DNA from: Undibacterium hunanense
Lineage (GTDB): Bacteria; Pseudomonadota; Gammaproteobacteria; Burkholderiales; Burkholderiaceae_D
Length of the DNA stretch: 64,000 bases
Assembly: GCF_014284335.1 (NCBI RefSeq)
Contig: NZ_JACOGF010000010.1
Coordinates: forward strand, 1 to 64,000
Direction of reading: 5' to 3'
Of this stretch, positions 35,731-44,207 are shown one piece after another. Both the position numbers and the translations under genes were made by a program. How positions within the stretch are numbered: position 1 is the stretch's first letter; each line of letters begins with the position of its first letter. The notes under the pieces were generated by a model. The model searched no databases and had not been told where the DNA came from. It saw nothing but the letters and a program-made list of their open reading frames with translations.

Positions 35731-38312
35731 TGTGCGGCTCCTGTCACTTTTTGCAATTGGTTCAAGATGTCATACACACGGCTGACCTGGCGCGTTAAGT
35801 TGCCACTGCTGTCAGTAACGGTTTCATTGATGCGGTTGCTCATGTTGTCGAGGGTGTAGTTGATGCTGTTGCCCAGACTGTCGTTGATTTTAGTCAGGCG
35901 ATGGGCGTCGTCATAGGTGTAGCTGATGCTGCTGCCATCCGGCAGGGTGACTTTGGTCATCTGTCCGACACCATCGTATTGGTAGCTGGTGGTTTCTGAG
36001 ACGCCGTCACCATTACTCACACGTTGGCTTAACCAGCCACGTGGGGTGTAGCTCAGTGTGGTGACCAGGCCATTGGGGTCCGTAATCTGACCAACACGGC
36101 CATTGCCGTCATAGTTGGCAAGGGTCGTGAGATGACCAGCCGCATTGCTGACGGTACTGAGGTTGCCTTTGCTATCGTAGGTGTAGGTGGTTTTATCCAC
36201 CACATCGGTACGCGGGCCGGTTACGGTCAGGACTTGACCAACATTGTTGTAGGTGTAGGTCCAGGTACGGGCTATACCGGTCACACTGGCACTGGCGCCC
36301 TGGCTGCCATTGGTGTCGCTGGTCGCCTGTGTGGTTTTAGTCAGCAGGTTGCCTTTGGTGTCATAGGTGTAGGTCGTGCGCAATAAGGGTTCATTGACCT
36401 GAATCGGCAGACGGTAAGTCGCGTGCCAGGAGGTGGTCGTGGTTAAGGGCTGTGATGTATTGAATGCGTCTGTGCGGCGAATTTCCAGATTGCGGTTCAG
36501 ATCAAAATCATAGGATGTGCCGATATCTTTCCAGTCGTATTTACTGGTCAGGTTACCGTTGGCATCATAGCCATGACCTTTGGTTGTAGGGCAACCAGCA
36601 CAGCGGTCATAGGTACCCATGTATTGAGGAACACCAACGATCCACGGGTAATATACATACAACGTTGCACTAACGGTAGGATTGGCATTTGTTCCGCCAA
36701 AGTACCTGATGCCATGGGTGCTTCGAACGGTACTAAAACCATATTCAATAGTAACCTTTTCTACGCCGCCAGCATGCTGTGACATGGTCGCCCTACCCAT
36801 GCAATCGTAACCCCAGGTCGCAAAACGCACACCGTTTTCGTCTGTGATGCCAGTCAGCACATTTGGCAGAACACCGAACCCGTTACCCACATTATTACCA
36901 CGACAATTCGAGCCGCCATTGATCCATGCGCTTTCGTTGTAGTGATAAGTCCGCTGCTTGCCATCCGGATAGGTGACGCCCGTGAGGTTATTTGCACTAC
37001 AAGCCAGACTAGTGGCACCCGAGGTAGCGCAACCGCCAGATGCACCGTCATATTGGTATGTCGTTACTGCATTGTCTGGCGCGATAAGCTTCACGATACG
37101 GCCAACTATGTCGTATTCAAACTGGATCTGCTTGCCCCAATTATCGGTAACACAGAGCAAGCGATCCGCTGGCAACACTGCGCCAGATTGCACGTTACCG
37201 CAAACGGGTGCATCGGCTGGCCATCTGGCTGTTGCCGTGTCATTGCTGGTACCGGTACTGTAGGTCATTGTACGTGTCATGCCAGCACGGGACGTGATGG
37301 ACAAAAGCTTGCCGTCGGCACTGTACCTCTCGATATTCTCGGTATCGCCATCGGTGTAGGTCCAGACGATTTTATTATTGCTGTCTGTGGTTGCTGTAAG
37401 GCGGCTATTAATATCAGCATCGGGCGTACCGACACCATTGGCCATGCTGAACAAGTGACGGCCACTATTGGGACGTGTGACAGAAACAATGTCTGGAATA
37501 ACCAGGCCAGTCAGCTTTTGTGATTTATCCGGGCAAAATGTACGATCGTCTACGCTATTGGTATAGCAGACTGCATTCGGTGCCCTATTGATGCGTATGG
37601 GCTCCTGTAAGATTTTAGAATCAAAAGGGGTCACCCAGTGACGGCCAAACAAGCGTACCGTTGCCTCGTCAATATTGAGCATATCACCATAGTAATAACG
37701 ATCAAAACCAAGCTCGCCATTCACTTTGAAGTCGGTTTCAATTTGAATTTTACTGGCGTTCGCCGGCACAATCGGGTTGCCACAACATGGAATAGGCGGA
37801 GGCGGTTTATTTGGATCGGGTTCATCCGGAGCTTTCTTCACGCACTTCTTGTCTTCGACAACCTCGCCAGGACTACAGTTGCAAGCTTCCCGATCGGCAC
37901 TTAGCGTTGTATTAGCAGGGCAAACTACTATCAATGCAACCGTGCCACAGGTATTCTCCGGTGGCGTTCTATCAAAACAACTACCCATCTGACCATTGTT
38001 ATCTGGTGGATTAAGAACTGGAAAAGTACCAACAGCACTACAGGCGTTTTCTGGAGATGAAAATTTCTTGTCTTTAACTTCAGGATATGCGTTATCCACC
38101 CATGTGCCTACGCACCACGACCAGCCGCTCAAGGTCCAATATTTTTCTGGTTTAACGGATGTCTCTTGCGCATTGGCCGTCGAAACACCCAACATCAAGC
38201 AACAGAAAACACTAACGAACAAAACGACTTTTTTGACATTATTTTTAAAGCGACGTTTGATAAAACAAACCAATCGTTCTAAAGCAACAAGCGGCCACTG
38301 AGATATAGACAT
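35727..38312 (-). CDS. Secreted RHS N-terminal protein with DUF6531-like and YD repeats (RHS part 1)
   Basis: The 861-residue protein has a signal peptide with a long positively charged lead (KKVVLFVSVFCCLMLGVSTA, cleavage near NAQ). A Cys-rich region of about 110 residues follows, then a Pro linker (DEPDPNKPPPPIPCCGNPIV). The DUF6531-like start of the RHS shell follows (ELGFDRYYYGDM, RLFGRHWVTPFDSKI), then YD repeats to the end (RVYDILNQLQKVTGAAQ). There is no RHS core in this polypeptide. A conserved CAGCPTTKGHGYDANGN Cys pair also occurs in the paralogue at 59782. The start at 38312 lacks a good ribosome site and could be internal. Confidence 0.88.
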   Translation of the reverse strand: MSISQWPLVALERLVCFIKRRFKNNVKKVVLFVSVFCCLMLGVSTANAQETSVKPEKYWTLSGWSWCVGTWVDNAYPEVKDKKFSSPENACSAVGTFPVLNPPDNNGQMGSCFDRTPPENTCGTVALIVVCPANTTLSADREACNCSPGEVVEDKKCVKKAPDEPDPNKPPPPIPCCGNPIVPANASKIQIETDFKVNGELGFDRYYYGDMLNIDEATVRLFGRHWVTPFDSKILQEPIRINRAPNAVCYTNSVDDRTFCPDKSQKLTGLVIPDIVSVTRPNSGRHLFSMANGVGTPDADINSRLTATTDSNNKIVWTYTDGDTENIERYSADGKLLSITSRAGMTRTMTYSTGTSNDTATARWPADAPVCGNVQSGAVLPADRLLCVTDNWGKQIQFEYDIVGRIVKLIAPDNAVTTYQYDGASGGCATSGATSLACSANNLTGVTYPDGKQRTYHYNESAWINGGSNCRGNNVGNGFGVLPNVLTGITDENGVRFATWGYDCMGRATMSQHAGGVEKVTIEYGFSTVRSTHGIRYFGGTNANPTVSATLYVYYPWIVGVPQYMGTYDRCAGCPTTKGHGYDANGNLTSKYDWKDIGTSYDFDLNRNLEIRRTDAFNTSQPLTTTTSWHATYRLPIQVNEPLLRTTYTYDTKGNLLTKTTQATSDTNGSQGASASVTGIARTWTYTYNNVGQVLTVTGPRTDVVDKTTYTYDSKGNLSTVSNAAGHLTTLANYDGNGRVGQITDPNGLVTTLSYTPRGWLSQRVSNGDGVSETTSYQYDGVGQMTKVTLPDGSSISYTYDDAHRLTKINDSLGNSINYTLDNMSNRINETVTDSSGNLTRQVSRVYDILNQLQKVTGAAQ

Positions 38313-38630
38313 AAGGAAATTCTTTAAATGAACTAGGTACTTGGTTACGTCATTCCAACTTGCGAAACACCAACTTCATGGCGAATTTTAAAAGCGGAGC
38401 GGGACGTGAAAATTGTGACGCAAAGGGCGACCAATACTGCCTGGGTGCAGGTGACCAGCAAACATGGACACCCGGTAAGACCACTGTTCAACGCAAGTTA
38501 AACATGAAGCTACACATTGATTGAATCAATGAATTATTTCTAAACATGGGTTCACCTGACATTTAGCACTGTACGTGCATTGCATAGTGATTTTCTGCAT
38601 TCAGATAACATCCACATCTGAACAGGGAAG

Positions 38631-38770
38631 GTATGGCGATGTAACTCAACACCACCAAAACAGGAGGAGATTGAAAACACGCACGCGCAAAACTATTGCC
38701 ACATTTGCGCCCGAATTAACAGCAAAATAAACGCTCCAATTATATTATGAAAAAGTCTTCAATGTTAACT
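38631..38770 (-). promoter_or_regulatory. Conserved promoter and leader of RHS locus A
   Basis: On the minus strand TTAACA (38768-38763) and TATAAT (38744-38739) are separated by 18 bp. A 32-bp block here is identical to 59576-59607 before the paralogous RHS locus, and similarity continues about 100 bp into the leader (AATTCGGGCGCAAATGT, TTTTGCGCGTGCGTGT, ACATCGCCAT). The remaining 38313-38630 is untranslated leader without a gene I can support. Confidence 0.65.
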
Positions 38771-38938
38771 AATGTTACGCAAATTTTTGATTGTAAAACT
38801 TACTTCCACAAAAAAAGACTGGCTACGATCTTTTACAAAACCGATGTTTACAAGTTTAAGCCGGATAAAAAAGGAGCAAGGTAAAATATTTTTGGATGCC
38901 ACACATGCACACGCAACAAAAGCGATTTTCCAAAGACA

Positions 38939-38968
38939 AAAGGGACTAGATTTTCATCTAGTCCCTTT
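38939..38968 (-). terminator. Terminator of tRNA-Arg, right copy
   Basis: This is the same 13-bp stem-loop as at 28489, 5 bp after the tRNA CCA. On the plus strand it could also shield the segment. Confidence 0.85.
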
Positions 38969-38973
38969 AAATC

Positions 38974-39050
38974 TGGTGCGGCTGGCAGGAATCGAACCCA
39001 CGACCCCTTGGTTCGTAGCCAAGTACTCTATCCAGCTGAGCTACAGCCGC
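38974..39050 (-). tRNA. tRNA-Arg (anticodon ACG), right copy
   Basis: This is identical to the copy at 28524-28600. TATAAT at 39067-39062, preceded 17 bp upstream by TTATCA, gives it a better promoter than the left copy. The promoters share TGCTATA just before the gene. Confidence 0.96.
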
Positions 39051-39107
39051 GAAAGACAAAGATTATAGCATAGGCTTTTTCAATTGATAAGCCCCTGCCG
39101 CCATTTT

Positions 39108-40985
39108 TTAGATTTCCACCTGTGAACCCACCTCAATGACGCGATTGCTGGGGATCTGGTAATAGTCGGCGGCGTCGCGGGCAATACGGGACATGGCGAC
39201 GAAAACGCTCTCGCGCCACATGGCCATGCCACTGCCAGGACTGGAAATAATGGTCTGGCGAGAAATGAAGTACGAGGTTTCCATCGCCTCAAAAGTCAGG
39301 CCATATTGTTCGCACAATGCCAGCGCTGCCGGGATATCGGGTTCGTTCTTGAAACCATAGAACACGTCGATCTGAAAGCAGGCATTGCCCAGGTCCGTCA
39401 CCTTGACACGTTCGGCGTAAGGCACCCAGGGGATTTCCCTGTTGTGCAAGGTGAGGAAGACGACGCGTTCATGCAAGATCTTGTTATGCGACAGATTGTG
39501 CAGCAGCGCATGTGGTACACCGTCCGCTTCACCACGCAGGAATATGGCCGTGCCTGCAACCCTGACTGGTGGCGAGACGAACAGGGATTCCAAAAAATCT
39601 TCCAGTGGAATCGCGTGTTTTTTAAGGTTGTCAAACACCAGTTCACGCCCACGCTTCCAGGTCATCATCAAAGTGAATATGACGATACCCAGCACGACCG
39701 GGAACCAGCCACCGTGGAAAAACTTCAGCACGTTGGCAGAGAACAGTGAGACGTCGATAAACAGGAAGAAACCAGTCGCTGCAAAACACAACAGGGGGTT
39801 GTATTTCCAGCCGTAGCGAATCACAAAGAAGGTCAGCAAGGATGTCACCAGCATGGTGCCGGTAACCGCAATACCGTAGGCAGAAGCCAGGCTGGAAGAA
39901 GAACCAAAACCAATCACCGCTGCGACCACGACAGCCAGTTGCAACCAGTTCACGGCAGGGATATAAATCTGCCCGATTTCATGGGTTGAGGTATGTACGA
40001 TCTCCATTCTTGGCATGATGCCCAGGGCGATGGCCTGCTTGGTCATGGAGAAGGTACCGGAGATGGTCGCCTGCGAGGCGATCACGGTTGCCACGGTGGA
40101 CAAGATCACCAGCGGATACACGCTCCACGCACCCAGTTGCTGATAGAAAGGATTGCCTGCGGCTGCCGGATTACCCAGCAGGAGTGCGCCCTGCCCCAGA
40201 TAATTCAGTGCCAGCGAAGGGAAAACGATCATGAACCAGGCTGAACGGATAGGCTTGCTGCCAAAGTGGCCCATGTCTGCATACAGTGCTTCGGCACCGG
40301 TGAATGCCAGCACCACAGCACCCAGCGCCAGGAAGGCCAGCAACTTTTGTTCAACCAGGAAACCGATGGCGTGTCCAGGATTCAATGCCCACAAAATGCC
40401 AGGCACTTTGATGATGTTATAGATGCCCATGCCAGCCAGCACCAGAAACCAGATGACCATGATGGGGCCAAACCATTTACCTATACCGGCTGTACCCTTG
40501 TATTGCACTGAATACAATAACAACAGCACCACCAGGGTAATCGGTACGACGTAGGGGGTAAAGGCAGGTGTTGCCACTTCCAGCCCTTCAATCGCCGACA
40601 AGACTGAAATGGCGGGCGTAATAACACCATCGCCATAAAACAGGGATGCCCCGAACAAACCCAGGACCAGTAATGTGAAATGCCATTTGGAAGATTTGCC
40701 GACCGATTCCAGCGCCAGCGCAGTCAGGGCCATGATACCGCCCTCGCCACGGTTATCTGCGCGCAAAATCAGGGTGACATACTTGATTGCGACAATAATC
40801 AGCAGCCCCCACAGTATCAGCGAAACTACGCCGAAAATATTTGCATCAGTGAGGGGCAGGCCATGTTCTTTTGAAAACACCTCTTTCATCGTGTAAAGAG
40901 GGCTTGTTCCTATATCGCCATATACGATGCCGACAGCAGCCAGCGTTAACCCTGTGAGGCTGCTTTTTGTGTGTTGATTAGCCAA
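39108..40985 (-). CDS. kup: Low-affinity potassium transporter Kup
   Basis: The 625-residue inner-membrane protein takes up K+ with protons. The family opening is LAAVGIVYGDIGTSPLYTMKE, and FYGDGVITPAISVLSAIEG is the second signature. About 12 TM helices extend to residue 445, then comes a cytosolic domain (VRVAGTAIFLRGEADGVPHA). The length is typical. It lies outside the tRNA-bounded segment. Its 3' end is 53 bp from tRNA-Arg on the same strand, so read-through could reach the tRNA. Confidence 0.95.
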   Translation of the reverse strand: MANQHTKSSLTGLTLAAVGIVYGDIGTSPLYTMKEVFSKEHGLPLTDANIFGVVSLILWGLLIIVAIKYVTLILRADNRGEGGIMALTALALESVGKSSKWHFTLLVLGLFGASLFYGDGVITPAISVLSAIEGLEVATPAFTPYVVPITLVVLLLLYSVQYKGTAGIGKWFGPIMVIWFLVLAGMGIYNIIKVPGILWALNPGHAIGFLVEQKLLAFLALGAVVLAFTGAEALYADMGHFGSKPIRSAWFMIVFPSLALNYLGQGALLLGNPAAAGNPFYQQLGAWSVYPLVILSTVATVIASQATISGTFSMTKQAIALGIMPRMEIVHTSTHEIGQIYIPAVNWLQLAVVVAAVIGFGSSSSLASAYGIAVTGTMLVTSLLTFFVIRYGWKYNPLLCFAATGFFLFIDVSLFSANVLKFFHGGWFPVVLGIVIFTLMMTWKRGRELVFDNLKKHAIPLEDFLESLFVSPPVRVAGTAIFLRGEADGVPHALLHNLSHNKILHERVVFLTLHNREIPWVPYAERVKVTDLGNACFQIDVFYGFKNEPDIPAALALCEQYGLTFEAMETSYFISRQTIISSPGSGMAMWRESVFVAMSRIARDAADYYQIPSNRVIEVGSQVEI

Positions 40986-41171
40986 TTGTGTACCTTGTTA
41001 TTATTGGTGCATTGCACAATAGGTGATTCCGTAACTATTTTCAAGTAAGTGCAACAAAAAAACGCTGCTTGACAAGCATCAAATTCGGGAGTTCTTTTTA
41101 CAAAAAATTTACGCGAATCAATGTCTATTTACTACTTATCTCTACAGGATAGCCAGGCTGCGGTACCGCAC

Positions 41172-44000
41172 TCAAACTGTGAGTGGCAAATCCAGGAAGA
41201 AACTGGTGCCCGCACCTATGCTGCTTTTGACGCTTAACTGACCATGTAATATCGAAGTTGCAATGTTATAGCAAATATTCAAGCCCAGGCCGCTGCCTCC
41301 CTGCCCCAGTTTAGTCGTAAAAAAGGGATCAAAAATACGTTTTTGATTTTCTTCGGGTATGCCCGCCCCGTCGTCTGAAAAACCGATCAGTACGCGTTGC
41401 TCATCCACCATGGATACGTCGATACGCATGTGACCGGATTCGACGTGATCAAAGGCATGCAGGATGGAATTTTCTACCAGGTTGCTGATCACCTGTCCCA
41501 GCGACCCGGGGTAACTGTCCATGTGGATGTTATAAGGTACATTCAGTTCTATCGTATGGCCAGTCTGGGTAATGCGTATGTTCAGTGTGGCGATGATGTC
41601 GTGCAAGACCTGGCGCAAATCAAAGCTGCGTCTTTGCTCTGAAGTGCGATCCACCGCCACCTGCTTGAAGCTGCTGACCAGAGTGGCGGCACTGCTTAAA
41701 CCACGCATCAGTATCTCGGATGAAGTTTTGACTTCGTCGCAAAAATTGTTCAGATCAGAACGACGCAGGGTCTGGCCTTGCAGCTTGCTGTGCAAGACTT
41801 TGCTGCCATCCTGCAAGGTACTGGCGACCAGCAGGCAATTGCCTATCGGCGTATTGAGCTCATGTGCAACACCGGCCACCAGAGAGCCCAGGGCGGCCAG
41901 TTTTTCTTGTGCCAGCAAATGCTCCTGGGTTTGTTTCAGGCGCAGATAGGCATCTGCATTGCCCAGCGCAATCGCGCCATAGGCACACAGCGAGCGGAAA
42001 ATCATTTTCTCGCGTGCGCCATACACAAGCTGGCGGGACGATTGTATGGTCATGGCGCCCAGTACACGCTCGCCGATAATCAAGGGCGCAAACAGCATGC
42101 TGTGTACTTTTTCTGTGCCGGGTATCAGGCCGGGCAGATCGTCTTCGCCGGCCAGCTCAATGGAAATTTCGCTTCGTTCTTTTACACAGCGCACTGAATT
42201 AGAGACTTCGCTTTGCATGTAGACGGTATCCGGCTCTATTGGCACGCCGTTTTCCACACCAAAGGCAGACGTCATGCTTTGCTGGTCATCATTCATGAGG
42301 TAGATGACAAAGGCGGTAACGTGCAGCAAATCGTGTACATGACGGTTGAGTGCGTCGAATACTGCCTCGGCATCCAGGCTGCCGGTAATTTCCTGGCCTA
42401 TCGCACCCAGTTTTTCCAGCACGGCACTGGTCTGTTGCAAGACTTCGGCGCGCTCTGCTTCGGCTGCCGCCAGTTGGCGCAGGTGTTCGCTTTCTGCCTT
42501 CATGAGTTCAGTCTGCTGATTCAACTGCATGGCATTGACGCGATGTGCTGCATCCTGGTTATGAATTTTTTCTCGGGCAGCAATGGCTTCGCGACTATAT
42601 TCATATGCTTCTTTGAAACTGCCGACAGCGGCATAGGCATTTGCCAGTTCCTGATACAGCTCACCCGGCACGACAAAGCCGCCAATATGACTGGCGATAT
42701 CCATGGCCATGCCAAGATAATATAGCGCAGCACTGGCCGCCTGCATGTCGACCGGAGGTGGCAAGAAATGCCGTGCGTGCAAGGCAGCCAGCACCCGCAA
42801 GACTTCAACATGGCGATAACTGTCTTTGCTGTGACGCACCAGTTCCAGCGCATCCAGCGCGGCCAGTTGGGCCTCTTGTGCCTGCCCCAACTGCGACAAT
42901 GCAGCCGCATAACCACGGCGTGAACCGATCCGGAAATCCAGGTGGTCTTTATTGTCGGCCCAAAACATCAGCTCAGAAAAACTCTTCAGCGCGACATCAA
43001 AATCACCACGGTCCAGCGACAAATCGCCCAGGTAACGCAAAGCCAGTAAATGTGAGCGTGAACCAACAACATTATTCAGAATGGGAAAAGCGCTCTCCAG
43101 CAATTCCTTGGCACTATCAAGTCGCCCAAGACGACGCAGGGTTTCTGACATCTGGATCAGGCAACTGGCGATGCTGTTAGGCCAGCCAGTTTCGCGGGCG
43201 AGATTCAAGCCTTCCTGTATCCAGCGTAAGGCGGCCTGATGATCACGCATGCTGTTGAATGAATCACCGACATTGCTGGCGATGCTGATCAGACGTCTTT
43301 TTTGCCCGTATTGCCTGGCAAATTCAAATACCTGTATGCCACGTGCGGCCGATTGCGCAAAATCGCTGCTTACGGAAGATGTATAAATCTGGAATTCATT
43401 GATATAACTGTTGACGAACGGGTCGTCAATCGCCGTCGCAGGATTGTGGCTTGCACTCCAGCGCTCGATAGCACGTGGCAGGTTGCGCAATACCATCTGG
43501 TTGACCAGAAGCGATTCGGCCACAACCTCTCGCATGCTATCGTGGGCCTGGCGGGCAAACAGGATGGCCCGTTCGACTTCCACCTCCATCACCTGCATCT
43601 CGCCTTTCAACAAACCAACGCAAGCCAGCAGATAGTGCGCATCTGCTGCCAGCATGGCTGTGTAGCGCGTTCTTTCATGTTCAGACAGTTGCAGGCTCAT
43701 TTCTGTCATTTGCTGGGCATTATCAAACTCACCAAACAGCCACGCGACTTCAGCCCTGACCAGCATCAGCCGGGCATGAATAAGATCAGATTGAGGGTCT
43801 TTTTTTGTTGTGGCAGCAAGCGGCAATAACTCATGCAGCAACTGCTCTGCAGCATCAGCCAGTTTTAACGCCCTGCCCGTGTCGCGCTGGCGCAAATGCC
43901 ATGCCAGGCTGACCGTCACGTTCAGTAACTCCTGTCCTTGCAAACACGGCAACTCGCATTCCCATTGTTTTACTTCGTCATCAGTAACGAACATGTCCAT
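41172..44000 (-). CDS. Soluble sensor histidine kinase with TPR and GAF domains
   Basis: The 942-residue protein has no transmembrane segment. Residues about 1-490 form helical TPR-like repeats (for example RDHQAALRWIQEGLNLARE). A coiled-coil segment follows at 490-520, then a GAF domain near 535-690 (VFDALNRHVHDLLHVTAFVI, LFAPLIIGERVLGAMTIQSS). The kinase core has the H box GVAHELNTPIG with the phospho-accepting His near 714, the N box LVENSILHAF, G1 DDGAGIPEE and G2 GGSGLGLNICYNI. No response regulator is adjacent. It lies 207 bp downstream of paaZ in the same direction. The signal is unknown. Confidence 0.9.
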   Translation of the reverse strand: MDMFVTDDEVKQWECELPCLQGQELLNVTVSLAWHLRQRDTGRALKLADAAEQLLHELLPLAATTKKDPQSDLIHARLMLVRAEVAWLFGEFDNAQQMTEMSLQLSEHERTRYTAMLAADAHYLLACVGLLKGEMQVMEVEVERAILFARQAHDSMREVVAESLLVNQMVLRNLPRAIERWSASHNPATAIDDPFVNSYINEFQIYTSSVSSDFAQSAARGIQVFEFARQYGQKRRLISIASNVGDSFNSMRDHQAALRWIQEGLNLARETGWPNSIASCLIQMSETLRRLGRLDSAKELLESAFPILNNVVGSRSHLLALRYLGDLSLDRGDFDVALKSFSELMFWADNKDHLDFRIGSRRGYAAALSQLGQAQEAQLAALDALELVRHSKDSYRHVEVLRVLAALHARHFLPPPVDMQAASAALYYLGMAMDIASHIGGFVVPGELYQELANAYAAVGSFKEAYEYSREAIAAREKIHNQDAAHRVNAMQLNQQTELMKAESEHLRQLAAAEAERAEVLQQTSAVLEKLGAIGQEITGSLDAEAVFDALNRHVHDLLHVTAFVIYLMNDDQQSMTSAFGVENGVPIEPDTVYMQSEVSNSVRCVKERSEISIELAGEDDLPGLIPGTEKVHSMLFAPLIIGERVLGAMTIQSSRQLVYGAREKMIFRSLCAYGAIALGNADAYLRLKQTQEHLLAQEKLAALGSLVAGVAHELNTPIGNCLLVASTLQDGSKVLHSKLQGQTLRRSDLNNFCDEVKTSSEILMRGLSSAATLVSSFKQVAVDRTSEQRRSFDLRQVLHDIIATLNIRITQTGHTIELNVPYNIHMDSYPGSLGQVISNLVENSILHAFDHVESGHMRIDVSMVDEQRVLIGFSDDGAGIPEENQKRIFDPFFTTKLGQGGSGLGLNICYNIATSILHGQLSVKSSIGAGTSFFLDLPLTV

Positions 44001-44207
44001 GGGATAAACGCTAATATCAAAAGGCTAAGGTGGCTGGAATAAGTCCTGTTTCAGAAATAGTATCAGATCAATGGAAAAAAGTTCACTTTATCCCATATCA
44101 GTTCAACATCATTTGAATAATGTTAACAAAAAACTGCCCGGTGCAAGCATGGCAAGCCTGGTGTAAGCAAGCCATGTTAGTCTTGAGACAAAGTATCAGG
44201 CATCCGG

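Larger units (their letters stand above)
38932..39054. repeat. Right copy of the 123-bp exact direct repeat
   Basis: This is identical to 28482-28604, including the whole tRNA-Arg and terminator, and marks the right border of the accessory segment next to kup. Confidence 0.95.

Noticed and set aside
34294..35859. 521-codon frame on the plus strand rich in Ala/Val/Asp/Gly
   Set aside because: It is the reverse complement of repetitive YD-repeat coding sequence; repeats keep an antisense frame open.
38378..38524. 48-codon plus-strand frame (MANFKSGAGRENC...) in the RHS leader
   Set aside because: It has no ribosome site and no family resemblance, and lies antisense to the RHS leader. It could be a remnant but cannot be supported.
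38772..39068. 98-codon frame ending in LVRLAGIEPTTPWFVAKYS
   Set aside because: The tail is the antisense translation of tRNA-Arg, a well-known false gene; the rest has no support.
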